This document shows, in pieces, positions 9,531 through 17,276 of a stretch of DNA of 64,000 nt; the first letter of the stretch is position 1, and every line of letters starts with the position of its first letter. Position numbers and translations under genes: made by a program. The notes beneath the pieces were generated by a model that made no database searches, was not told where the DNA came from, and saw nothing but the letters and a program-made list of their open reading frames with translations. The stretch comes from Sulfitobacter sp. BSw21498 (GTDB lineage Bacteria > Pseudomonadota > Alphaproteobacteria > Rhodobacterales > Rhodobacteraceae), in assembly GCF_006064855.1 (NCBI RefSeq), contig NZ_CP040754.1:1-64000 (forward strand), written 5' to 3'.

Positions 9531-10187
9531 CTATGGCGTCTGCTGGCCAAAATACTCCGCCAACACGGCACTGCCCTCAGCTATTTCACTGCTGATGAGG
9601 GTCGATCCCGCCAGCGACGCCTTTGAGAGCCGTACAAGGCTGCCGGTTTCCTCAATGCGGTAGCAGCGGCGTTTTTGCCGCCCTCGCTTGTAATGCGTCG
9701 CGGTGACGATCTGACAGGTGCTGCCATCGCTGAGGGTCACAGGGGCAACCAACTTGATCTTGTCGCCCTCAGCGTAATCAGGGATCGCGGCCCAGTCCCG
9801 ACACCGCTGCCGCCAAGCGTGGGCGTAGCTTTCGGGGTCTTTCAACTCGGACAGCAGATTGAGGATGCTTAGCGGCGCGCGGGATTCGCAAGGACCGGCG
9901 CTTTCCTCCATGTCCTTGTAGCCCCAGCACCCGTCGTCGGTGCGCGTCAGGAACACCGCACCGAAGGTGAAGGTTCCATCTTCGTCGGTTGCATATGTTC
10001 GATCCTCCAAACGTGCCGCATCAAGGCTCTCAACTTTTGCTGCCGCATACCACGTCGAGCCAACCTTACTGGCTTTGAGCAGTGTCGTGCGGCGCGTTTC
10101 TGTCTCGAAGGTGCAGAGACGCGTGATCTCTGCTTTCTCATCGGCGTAGGTCTGAACTCGCCGGTCGGTGTAAAAGAGCCAACCCAT
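9531..10187 (-). CDS. DUF6927 domain protein
   Basis: A 218-residue protein beginning 'MGWLFYTDRRVQTYADEKAEI', the head I associate with DUF6927 on rhodobacteral plasmids. AAAGGA lies 8 bases upstream of the ATG. The fold looks mixed alpha/beta, with a basic patch ('HYKRGRQKRRCYRIE') near residue 170 that could contact nucleic acid (inference). No catalytic motif was seen. It shares a gene neighbourhood, and a leader with the same AAAGGAC ribosome site, with the helicase, ParB-domain and DUF3768 genes. Confidence 0.7.
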   Translation of the reverse strand: MGWLFYTDRRVQTYADEKAEITRLCTFETETRRTTLLKASKVGSTWYAAAKVESLDAARLEDRTYATDEDGTFTFGAVFLTRTDDGCWGYKDMEESAGPCESRAPLSILNLLSELKDPESYAHAWRQRCRDWAAIPDYAEGDKIKLVAPVTLSDGSTCQIVTATHYKRGRQKRRCYRIEETGSLVRLSKASLAGSTLISSEIAEGSAVLAEYFGQQTP

Positions 10188-10288
10188 TTCAGCGTCCTTT
10201 CTTTCATAGAAGAGTCATTTGTCGCCAATGTCCCGAGAAGGCCGAAGGCCTGGCAGGGTATTGGCGATGCGAGTGAAGAAAGGGCGCG

Positions 10289-10882
10289 TTACGCCGCCCT
10301 TCGGTCTTCGAGCTCCATGAGTGCATCGAGCGGCACGCGATACGGCTGCATGGCATCGAAGTCTTCGCAGTTGCCGCAGTTCTGAACGATGGCAAAGGTG
10401 TCGCAGGCGTCCTTGAGGACCACTCGGAATGTGCCACCCAAGCCTGACGGAACCTCATAGGTGCCACCAATCAGGAAGTCTGAGGCGCGACGGACGAAGA
10501 CACGGATAGAATGCCCATCGGTTGCCAGCCGAATGGCCCCCTGCTCACGATCAATCAGGGTTTGCACATCATCAAGGATGTCAGTGTAGAACTGCCCGGT
10601 CAGATCGCGGAACGCCATTTGACGCTGTGCCATCCAATCGCTGTCGCGAAATGGATTGATGCCATTCGCGAAGGCAAAGCTGGGATCGGACTGCTCGGTG
10701 GTGACGATGCGCGTGGTTGATCCGTCAATGCCGTTGGAGCGCAGATGTACGCCGTTCCCAACGATGAGGATCAGGGCAGGCTTGTCGACGGGCCCGTTCC
10801 AGTTGGGCAGAAAGGTTGAACACGAGCGCGCATGCGCGATTTGCACCACGACAGCGGACGCGGAGAATTTGAGAATAGCCAT
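10289..10882 (-). CDS. Hypothetical protein, DUF3085-like
   Basis: A 197-residue protein. The first 50 residues combine a short helix ('SASAVVVQIAHARS') with 'PALILIVGNGVHLRSNGID', which recalls the DUF3085 core, where a similar strand-GNGVxLxSNG segment is found. The rest ('DWMAQRQMAFRDLTGQF') appears specific to plasmid homologues, and a CGNCE motif near residue 180 could bind metal. The family assignment is tentative. It follows the ParB-domain gene by about 85 bases, and the gap carries a 9-bp hairpin. Confidence 0.6.
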   Translation of the reverse strand: MAILKFSASAVVVQIAHARSCSTFLPNWNGPVDKPALILIVGNGVHLRSNGIDGSTTRIVTTEQSDPSFAFANGINPFRDSDWMAQRQMAFRDLTGQFYTDILDDVQTLIDREQGAIRLATDGHSIRVFVRRASDFLIGGTYEVPSGLGGTFRVVLKDACDTFAIVQNCGNCEDFDAMQPYRVPLDALMELEDRRAA

Positions 10883-10923
10883 GGGGATGTCTTTCTTGGT
10901 GTTTCAAGGGAATGTCGGGATCT

Positions 10924-10955
10924 GACCCGCGCCAGGTTGTTTCCAAGCGCGGGTC
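10924..10955. repeat. Perfect 9-bp inverted repeat between ParB-domain and downstream gene
   Basis: Arms GACCCGCGC and GCGCGGGTC around a 14-base loop, 11 bases past the ParB-domain stop. No T-run follows on either strand. It could be a processing or attenuation hairpin within an operon. Confidence 0.55.
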
Positions 10956-10966
10956 GCCTCGATGGA

Positions 10967-12949
10967 TCAGGCGGCTTTCGCCTGAACGGTCTCGGTTTGG
11001 GCGGCGGCTTCTTCCGCATCGACAACCAAGCTGACGCCACCGGTCGTTTGCATCATCGGCGGGCACCAGGCCGCGACCGCTGCATGCTGTGCCTCCGTGA
11101 GCGTCGCAAAGGGCTCGGCGAAGAGCTTGTCGCAGAATGCAACGATCTCTTTCTTGCTCATGGAGGCTAGGGTCACTGCCTCCTGCGCAAGGCCGAGTTC
11201 CTCACCAAGGATTTTGAGCAGCCATGCCTTTTTGAACCGGTTGAACAGCGCCGCATTCGGCGTCCAATGCGCGCGCACGTCGGGCATCACCTCGATCTCG
11301 AAGTCATGCATCAGGCTGTCGCTTTGTCGGCTGCGGGCAAAACACGATTGCGTGGTGCTGGCCGTGGCATAGGCGACCAGTTTGGCCTTCTCGCCTGTCT
11401 CAAGGGCGCGGAACAAAGCAAACTGATCTGCAGGAGACTTCGCCTCATCCGCCCAAGATAGATCGAGCGCGTCATGCGCCTCAGCAACCTGTTCCAGTGA
11501 GGTGCCGTCGATCTCATCCATCTTGGCGTGGCTGCGGTATTCTTTGCGGGCCTCGACCTTGACGGCGTGAGTTGCGCTCATGCCGCCAAGCACGTCCGTG
11601 ACCAGCTTGAACAATGTCAGATCGAGCGTGGCCTCCGGATGCAGGGTCATGGCCGCGCCGAGCGCCATTGCCCGTTCAGTCTTGAGGTCTTGGGTCAGCG
11701 AGGCGGGGTAGACGATTGCGTCTGCGCCCTGCCCTTCGACGTTGTCTGACGTGCCGCCGGCGCTGGCTGTCTGCGCTGTCGCCTCAGGCTTGTCCTCTGG
11801 CCGTACTAAGCCAACATGCAGGGTAATCTTGCCGTTTGACCAGGACGCGATAACACCACCCTGCGCAAGATCGTCTGCACTGTAGGCTTCCTGCAGATCC
11901 CGCGCCTCTTCTTCGAGCGCATCCACGCGGTCGTAGAGGGCGTTGTAGGGATCGGTCTCGAGGGTCTCGTCCTCCATCTCAATCTGTAGTTTCTCGAGCT
12001 CCTCGGTGATCGCATCGACACGCTTTTGGCCAGCGGCGTCAGGCTCGACCGGACCGGGATGGACGCGACCGTATTCTGCCATCGTTGCATAATCGTAGCG
12101 CACCAATGCCTCGGCCCACGCAAATCCCATTTGGGCCCGTGCATCTTCGGCAGCGGCGGTGAGTTTTTCGACCATGATCGTCTCAACCAAAGCGATGTCC
12201 TCTAGCACGGAATGCTCCTCGAGGAGATCAGCAGCGATGGGACCACCCCGCGCCTCATAGTCCTCGCGCACGAAGGCCCCGATATCGTCGCTCACCTGCA
12301 CACCGCGGGTTTTAAGCGCCTGACGCACCGTATAGGCCTGCACGTAGCTGTCATCGCTCGTTAGCGCCTCATACACCTCAAGCTGCACGGCTTGGCTTGG
12401 ATGGTCCGCAAAGGCCTTCATCGTATCGAGGGTGATCGTCTTGGCGCGCGCGGCTGCGCGGATATCGGGATGGATCAAACCATAGCGCAAGCGACCCTTC
12501 ACGGCGGCGACTGTGGTGCCAAAAGTCTTGGCAATCGTCTCAGGTGACTGCCCATCGACCTCCATCATGCGCGCGAAGGCTTCGAACTCGTCGATAGCGT
12601 TCATCGGGGCTTGGGTGATGTTTTCTGCGAGCGAGAGCGCTGTAGTCACATCGCAGTCGTCCGGCACCAAGCGGCATTCGATCTTGGTTTTGTTGGTGAA
12701 GCCCTTGGCGGTCTTGTCAACGACCAGTTCGTTCAAAGCTGCGCGACGTCGACCACCTGCCAAGACGCCGAACTTGCCATCAATCTTTTGCACAAGCAAC
12801 GGTTGGATGATGCCCAGAACGCCGATGCTGGCCTTGAGATGGGCTATCGCCTCGGACTCGTAGGTTTCAGGCGAGTTGCTGCGCACGTTGGCAGGATGCG
12901 ACGTGAGATCACCAATGGCGACCGAGATAGATTTGAGAGCATGTGTCAT
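10967..12949 (-). CDS. Large ParB/Spo0J-domain protein
   Basis: The start at 12949 (MTHALKSISVAIG) has AAAGGA 8 bases upstream. Residues ~10-110 are a ParB-type N-terminal domain with the CTP-binding signature 'GVLAGGRRRAA' at ~61-71. A KorB/HTH-like segment follows ('ETIAKTFGTTVAAVKGRLRYG'). At ~660 residues it is about twice the size of partition ParB. It carries long acidic helices and an extra C-terminal domain ('YRSHAKMDEIDG...'). It is not next to a ParA gene and the plasmid has its own RepB, so a partition role is unlikely. Proteins like this accompany strawberry-notch helicases on rhodobacteral plasmids. A nuclease, regulator or anti-defence role is inference. Confidence 0.85.
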   Translation of the reverse strand: MTHALKSISVAIGDLTSHPANVRSNSPETYESEAIAHLKASIGVLGIIQPLLVQKIDGKFGVLAGGRRRAALNELVVDKTAKGFTNKTKIECRLVPDDCDVTTALSLAENITQAPMNAIDEFEAFARMMEVDGQSPETIAKTFGTTVAAVKGRLRYGLIHPDIRAAARAKTITLDTMKAFADHPSQAVQLEVYEALTSDDSYVQAYTVRQALKTRGVQVSDDIGAFVREDYEARGGPIAADLLEEHSVLEDIALVETIMVEKLTAAAEDARAQMGFAWAEALVRYDYATMAEYGRVHPGPVEPDAAGQKRVDAITEELEKLQIEMEDETLETDPYNALYDRVDALEEEARDLQEAYSADDLAQGGVIASWSNGKITLHVGLVRPEDKPEATAQTASAGGTSDNVEGQGADAIVYPASLTQDLKTERAMALGAAMTLHPEATLDLTLFKLVTDVLGGMSATHAVKVEARKEYRSHAKMDEIDGTSLEQVAEAHDALDLSWADEAKSPADQFALFRALETGEKAKLVAYATASTTQSCFARSRQSDSLMHDFEIEVMPDVRAHWTPNAALFNRFKKAWLLKILGEELGLAQEAVTLASMSKKEIVAFCDKLFAEPFATLTEAQHAAVAAWCPPMMQTTGGVSLVVDAEEAAAQTETVQAKAA

Positions 12950-13033
12950 GTGATGTCCTTTTGAGATGTTTGCGCCGCCCCGAACATTCGGAACGGCCTG
13001 ACCAATCCCCAGGGCGGGGATCACATGAAAAAT

Positions 13034-13066
13034 GGCCCGCTTTCCCTTTGGAGGGGTCAGCGGGCC
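13034..13066 (-). terminator. Intrinsic terminator after DUF3768 gene
   Basis: Arms GGCCCGC and GCGGGCC. On the minus strand the stem is followed by ATTTTTC. It separates the DUF3768 gene from the ParB-domain gene. Confidence 0.7.
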
Positions 13067-13105
13067 TTCAGATTGTGCATCGCTTGTGAGGTTGGGCCCC
13101 CTGCC

Positions 13106-13495
13106 CTACCAGTCGGATGCCATCATAATGGTGAGCACGCGCATGGTGGTTGCAGGGTTGTCAGGGGCCTCAGCGCCATACCGGAAATCGCTATCCGCTT
13201 CATAAAGATCGATTTTCCAGAAGACCTTTTGCCCGCGGATATCCACTGCACCAAAGTCGTGGCACCCGTCTGGATCGTTCTCTGGCTCGAAGACGTCGAA
13301 CTCACCCACAGCTTGCACGGCCTCAAGGGCTAAGCCATCTTCTGCCATCGCCAGTGAACTTGCGAGGTGCATTCGACCCTGAATGGGCTGCGAAGGGGTT
13401 TCACCAAGGCAGGCGAGTTTGCGGAAGGCATCATTCTGCGCCGCGATTGCTGCGATGTCGGGGCCTTCGGTTTGAGGGAGTGCGGAAGTGGTCAT
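13106..13495 (-). CDS. DUF3768 domain protein
   Basis: The ATG at 13495 (MTTSALPQTEG) has AAAGGA 9 bases upstream. The 129 residues hold the DUF3768 signature: 'QNDAFRK' helix, then 'FDVFEPENDPDGCHDFGAVDIRG' and 'FWKIDLYEAD'. DUF3768 proteins are widespread on alphaproteobacterial plasmids and have no known activity. The conserved D/H/D cluster (DPDGCHDFG) could bind metal, which is a guess. It has its own terminator, and an upstream inverted repeat shared with the DUF736 gene. Confidence 0.85.
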   Translation of the reverse strand: MTTSALPQTEGPDIAAIAAQNDAFRKLACLGETPSQPIQGRMHLASSLAMAEDGLALEAVQAVGEFDVFEPENDPDGCHDFGAVDIRGQKVFWKIDLYEADSDFRYGAEAPDNPATTMRVLTIMMASDW

Positions 13496-13532
13496 GGGTC
13501 TGTCCTTTCGAGGAAATTGAAAACACAAAACC

Positions 13533-13546
13533 CAAAGCTTGCTTTC
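13533..13546. promoter_or_regulatory. Inverted repeat CAAAGC-N2-GCTTTC upstream of DUF3768
   Basis: Near-identical to the element at 3722-3735, and also in the leader of a DUF gene (38-51 bases upstream of the DUF3768 start). Flanking bases are similar too (AAAAC before, CA(A)CT after). It may be a common operator for the accessory block. Confidence 0.4.
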
Positions 13547-13585
13547 ACTCTTTGAGCGACACCGCCTGCGACAACACCTGACTTC

Positions 13586-14518
13586 TCATGCTGCCTGGTC
13601 GGTGGCCCCTGCCCTGCCCGCCTCTGAGCGTGCAATGAGGTAATCACAGGCCTTCTGCGCGTCCGCCGCGTGTTTGAAGATTGCCGTCTTGTCCGAGCGC
13701 AATACGCGCAACCAATGATACAAATAAGACGCGTTCAGCTCGAGCGTATGCGCAGTGAACCCGAGCTCCTGCCCCAGAAAGCAGGACGTCAGTTCTGCGA
13801 CGATCTCTTCGCGGGAATAGGCTGTGTTGCCAAATCGGCTGAGACCGTAGTCTCGGTTCAGGCGATGGGGCGCCTTGGTGGCATGGGCAAGCTCATGCGC
13901 CCAGACCCCGTAAAAGTTCAGGGGGTCCTTGAAGCGCTCGATGCTTGGCATGAACACCTTGTCGACGGGCGGATTATAGCGTGCCTCGGTTCCACCAAAG
14001 ACCGTCGTAATATCGATGGCATCAAAGAACGCCTGCATATGCGGGATTGGCGCAGATGGCACATGATCGGGGACCGGACAAGCATCCGGGCGGAATGCCT
14101 CCGGCAAGCCCTCGATTTGATCTGCGTTGAACACGCGATATGACTTCTGGAAGCGAAAAACACGGGCTTCTTCGGTATTGCCATCGTTGGTATCTTGCTC
14201 ATCATCGGACTGCGTTCGACTCTGGCCATAATAAACAACAACAGACGAGCGTTCGCCCTTTCGGATCTTTGCTCCAAGAGTATTCGCCTGCGGCACGGTC
14301 ATCCAGAACGGAGAGGTATATCCTGCCATCACCGTGCGCATGGTGAGCAGGAAGTTGTTCACGCCTTGATAGGGCTCACTGTTGTGGCGCAACGGACGCG
14401 CGCTACCGCCAGCGGTCCACGGTTTGCGCCACGGCAGAACACCGCGTTCGATGATGCGGATGAGTTCATTGGTGATGGCTTCGGATGCGTCAAATTTGGA
14501 CGTGCGGGAACGGGCCAT
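13586..14518 (-). CDS. ardC: ArdC-like anti-restriction protein (zincin-like)
   Basis: A 310-residue protein. The ArdC N-terminal ssDNA-binding domain (residues ~1-130) includes 'ITNELIRIIERGVLPWRKPW' and 'YQGVNNFLL'. A zincin metallopeptidase-like C-terminal domain follows, with 'HELAHATK' (HExxH) near residue 210 and a downstream acidic residue in 'AELTSCFLGQELG'. ArdC proteins of conjugative plasmids bind single-stranded DNA and protect entering DNA from type I restriction in the recipient. The start is an ATG with GAAAGGAGG just upstream. It lies next to the repABC unit and near the DarB-like protein, consistent with an early-transfer protection block. Confidence 0.9.
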   Translation of the reverse strand: MARSRTSKFDASEAITNELIRIIERGVLPWRKPWTAGGSARPLRHNSEPYQGVNNFLLTMRTVMAGYTSPFWMTVPQANTLGAKIRKGERSSVVVYYGQSRTQSDDEQDTNDGNTEEARVFRFQKSYRVFNADQIEGLPEAFRPDACPVPDHVPSAPIPHMQAFFDAIDITTVFGGTEARYNPPVDKVFMPSIERFKDPLNFYGVWAHELAHATKAPHRLNRDYGLSRFGNTAYSREEIVAELTSCFLGQELGFTAHTLELNASYLYHWLRVLRSDKTAIFKHAADAQKACDYLIARSEAGRAGATDQAA

Positions 14519-14559
14519 GGCTGGCCTCCTTTCGGTTGAGATTGATTTGGAAGGATGGG

Positions 14560-15030
14560 TTAGGTCGCGCGACCTGCGCGCGGATCGTTGACGATACGAG
14601 CGCCGAGGCGTTCGCTAAGATCGAGATATGTCAAAAGCGGTATCCGGCTGGAGGACGTCCAAGGTTCTGGATCAACCGTGCCATCCATTGTGACCTTCGG
14701 CAGGTTTACCAAGGTGATGATGTCGCTGATGGGGCGGCAGTCAATCAGAGGCGTTCCAAGCCGGACGGCCAAGCTGGCGAGCGGGAAGCGTTCAACGGGG
14801 GCATAGAGCGAGACTGTTGTCAGCCCGAGGTGAAGAATGGTCCCTCCCCCACCGCAGCTGACATAGGCATTGGGGTTGTTGAGGGCCGCACGGAGATATC
14901 CAAGATCGCGGCGGATTGTTCGGCGTTCCAGCCGACAAGCCTCATCAAGGTCACCAGTTCTTCTAAGCTCTCGATGCCACCACCACGACTGAGCTTCAGT
15001 GCGCAGCACGCGCAATACTTCTGTTTGCAT
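14560..15030 (-). CDS. Hypothetical protein (156 aa)
   Basis: I do not recognise the family. The protein starts with a basic, Arg-rich N-terminal half ('WWWHRELRRTGDLDEACRLERRTIRRDLGYLRAAL'), which could be a DNA-binding helical unit. It ends with an alpha/beta segment ('IPLLTYLDLSERLGARIVNDP'). Composition and codon usage are like its neighbours. It lies just upstream of ardC in the same direction with a 41-base gap, so the two may be co-transcribed. Confidence 0.6.
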   Translation of the reverse strand: MQTEVLRVLRTEAQSWWWHRELRRTGDLDEACRLERRTIRRDLGYLRAALNNPNAYVSCGGGGTILHLGLTTVSLYAPVERFPLASLAVRLGTPLIDCRPISDIITLVNLPKVTMDGTVDPEPWTSSSRIPLLTYLDLSERLGARIVNDPRAGRAT

Positions 15031-15339
15031 GGGAGGTTCCTTGTCAGGACAGACAGGCCGGAAACTGACCCGGACCCGTCAGGAACACCCACAAGGGTTC
15101 CTTCAGACAGTCCCAAAACAAGAAGGAAACTTTTACTTTTCGGCAGCGCCAGATCCGAACCAAATTGACCTTACCCAAAACAGCTGCGGGGCATCTACGA
15201 TGAGATCTTTGACCTGGCCATTGAAGTATCGAGCATCGTGAACTGGTAGAAATCAGTTCAGATTGAATGACGCTATCTTAATGAAGGTCAGCGAGGTGAT
15301 TTTGGACCTCCCCTAGGGCTATTCACCGTCTATCTCATT

Positions 15340-15357
15340 GATAAATATATATTTATC
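15340..15357. repeat. Perfect 18-bp AT palindrome GATAAATATATATTTATC
   Basis: The sequence is fully self-complementary. A related but imperfect element (GATAAATATGTATATTTC) lies at about 19634-19651 on the other side of the repABC operon. The two AT elements therefore bracket the replication unit. They may be unwinding or protein-binding sites. Confidence 0.55.
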
Positions 15358-15965
15358 GCTATTTGAGCAATCTATTCAGGACATTTTGGATGGCAATAAG
15401 CGAGTAGATACCAACGATCACCATTCAAGAGCATGAATAGAGAAGGGCATACAATTTTAGCAACAAAACTCCTTATCCATCTTACGGTTACCCGACCTAG
15501 ACAATCGACAGCGGTAGCACCAACTGGAAGCCTTGCATTTTCTCTTTGCAATATACGTCCGGGGATACACCTGCCTTTTTAAAGCATGGCTGCGCGCGAC
15601 CAGTATCATGGTTTTTGTTGCTGTGTACGAAGATGACCAAGATTGTACGTACTGTCTCCGCTCATTGAAGGAAGTGTTTAAGTTTCTAGCTAACGACATC
15701 AGCGAAACATGGGAGCTCCAATAATGTTGGAATGATGCTCGCACGCGGAGTGGTGTTTCGTCGAAGTGCGGTCAGAGCGTTCACTCATGATCTCAGACTG
15801 AGTTATGGAAATACGCATTCTCGTTGTGCTGAAAATATTCATGGCTGCCCTCAAACTTTTCACCGCCATGCGATTTGGTCCATTCGCCAATGGTGCGTAT
15901 GACTTTCAACGAATGGCCGGAACCAAAGGGTAAGTAAATCGTCATTTTCGTTGTTCTTTCAAAGT

Positions 15966-15981
15966 GTCCACCGCGGTGGAC
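15966..15981. promoter_or_regulatory. parS: Candidate parS palindrome, copy 1
   Basis: Perfect 16-bp palindrome GTCCACCGCGGTGGAC, one base beyond the repC stop codon. An identical copy lies within repC. RepABC plasmids carry palindromic partition sites bound by RepB near or in the operon, so these two copies are the best candidates. Confidence 0.7.
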
Positions 15982-15982
15982 G

Positions 15983-17038
15983 TTATGCATTTACAGTATC
16001 TGCTTTTGATAACCTATCGAGCAAGACAGTTGGGTTGAACTGCTGAACTCTTTTGCCAAGTGTTATGCTATGAAAATAGGCTCCGAAGTCTCTGATCTGG
16101 CTCCCTAGCTGAAGTATGATGAAGATGGCACATGATGCCTTCTCTGAGCCTACGGCCGTCTTTGCTTTGTCGAAAGTGTTTGAGTGAATGCCCATCATCG
16201 GTGCAAGGGTGCGTGCATGGTTTTCGATGTCTAGCCAGCAATGGAGCCTGTTCGTTGAGAACGATATTGCCTGATCACATATCGAGATAAGTTTCTGAAT
16301 TGTTGGTGGCTCGTTGGCTTGATTGTCTTCTAAATCTTTTTGTTCTTTTATAGACCTAGAATGGTGCCGGACAATTTGTCCGTCATTGGCGGGCAGTTTG
16401 ATCGTTTCTGGAGCGTCCACCGCGGTGGACAAATCGATATATTCGGCGTCAACGTCGGTCAATAGATTGCGATATTCTGCAATCGTTAGCTTTCTCCGGA
16501 GTCTTTTACGAACTTCGGAAAGCAAGCTGTTTCTGGGATCGCATTCTTCCAAGCGGGCCAGTTTTGTCAGTATCTGTTTACGGAGGAAAATACGATCTCG
16601 ACGGTTGTTTTCCATTTCCTGAGCGACGGATAACAGCTCGCTGGCGCGTTCCAATAACGGAGTAAGAGAAAGACCATAACTGATGGAATGACCATCTGAT
16701 GATCTTACACGGTAGCGTTTCCGGTTTGGACTGTCGTGGCGCTTCATAAAGCCGAGTTCGACAAAGCGGTCGATATGTCTGCGGAGTGTCCTTTCATCGA
16801 TACCTCCGACGCGCCGGCAAATCTCGTTGTTGGAGGCGAACACGGTATCACCGTGACCTGGCCTGAGGAAACTCAGCATAGCTTGAAGTGTTTGGACGTG
16901 GCCGGGGCGTAGTTCAAACATGCTACGCGAGTCTCTGAGGGCCCTGAAGATTGCCCAGATATCAGTCTCATGAGGTGTTTGCGAACCTGACGCTGGAACA
17001 GCGGGGGTGCTTTTGATTGAGAGTTTTGTGAATGCCAT
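15983..17038 (-). CDS. repC: Replication initiator RepC
   Basis: Last gene of the repA-repB-repC set, 351 residues (family usually ~350-440). The N-terminal half has a winged-helix region: 'TVFASNNEICRRVGGIDERTLRRHIDRFVELGFMKRHDSPNRKRY' around residues 60-110, typical of RepC. RepC is the limiting initiator of repABC plasmids, and the origin usually lies inside its own coding sequence. A parS-like palindrome sits within the gene at 16415. The 238-base gap to repB carries a counter-transcribed RNA gene, which in characterised repABC plasmids represses repC translation. Confidence 0.93.
   Translation of the reverse strand: MAFTKLSIKSTPAVPASGSQTPHETDIWAIFRALRDSRSMFELRPGHVQTLQAMLSFLRPGHGDTVFASNNEICRRVGGIDERTLRRHIDRFVELGFMKRHDSPNRKRYRVRSSDGHSISYGLSLTPLLERASELLSVAQEMENNRRDRIFLRKQILTKLARLEECDPRNSLLSEVRKRLRRKLTIAEYRNLLTDVDAEYIDLSTAVDAPETIKLPANDGQIVRHHSRSIKEQKDLEDNQANEPPTIQKLISICDQAISFSTNRLHCWLDIENHARTLAPMMGIHSNTFDKAKTAVGSEKASCAIFIILQLGSQIRDFGAYFHSITLGKRVQQFNPTVLLDRLSKADTVNA
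16415..16430. promoter_or_regulatory. parS: Candidate parS palindrome, copy 2 (inside repC)
   Basis: Identical to the 16-bp palindrome at 15966, GTCCACCGCGGTGGAC, here overlapping codons for Thr-Ala-Val-Asp. Two perfect copies 449 bases apart are very unlikely by chance. Confidence 0.7.
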
Positions 17039-17139
17039 GATTTATGAACGACGACCGTTTGGCCCACAACTTCCCCGTCTTGTCTCGCGTTTTGAAGCAC
17101 GACAAGGCAATAAAAAGACGTCCACCGAATCGGTGACTC

Positions 17140-17168
17140 TTGACCGTTGTATTGGAGGTTGCTACATC
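17140..17168 (+). promoter_or_regulatory. Promoter of counter-transcribed RNA
   Basis: TTGACC at 17140-17145 and TACATC at 17163-17168, separated by 17 bases, on the strand opposite repABC. This is a good sigma-70-type match placed about 25 bases before the terminator stem. Confidence 0.55.
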
Positions 17169-17174
17169 AAAGGT

Positions 17175-17226
17175 GCAAAACTACTGATGAGGGCTCTCCG
17201 AGGGAAACTTTGGGGGGCTCTTTTCT
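17175..17226 (+). ncRNA. Counter-transcribed RNA (incompatibility antisense RNA)
   Basis: In repABC plasmids a small antisense RNA of about 50-60 nt is made between repB and repC and controls RepC level and incompatibility. Here a promoter (17140-17168) would start transcription near 17175. A stem of GGGCTCTCC (17191-17199) with GGGGGGCTC (17212-17220), using G-U pairs, is followed by TTTTCTTT. The predicted transcript is about 52 nt. Ends are inferred from these signals, not measured. Confidence 0.6.
17191..17226 (+). terminator. Terminator of the counter-transcribed RNA
   Basis: Nine-pair stem (several G-U pairs) followed by a T-run on the plus strand, as is usual at the 3' end of repABC antisense RNAs. 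Confidence 0.6.
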
Positions 17227-17276
17227 TTCTGGTCTTCGTATTTCTCCTCTGCTCGTGTTTCTAATTTTGACTGGGA

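Larger units (their letters stand above)
15031..15982. other. 950-bp AT-rich non-coding region beyond repC
   Basis: No convincing gene. The short frames here (for example 15457-15744) have random composition, with Cys/Ser/Arg excess and no ribosome site. The segment around 15280-15420 is clearly AT-richer than the neighbouring genes and holds an 18-bp perfect palindrome. A parS-like palindrome lies at the repC end. Confidence 0.6.

Noticed and set aside
10967..12949. Second partition system
   Set aside because: The ParB-domain protein has no ParA partner and is twice the usual length. RepA/RepB already provide partition.
15457..15744. Overlapping small frames on both strands in the repC-flanking gap
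   Set aside because: Random composition (many Cys, Ser, Arg), no ribosome site, and both strands open over the same bases.
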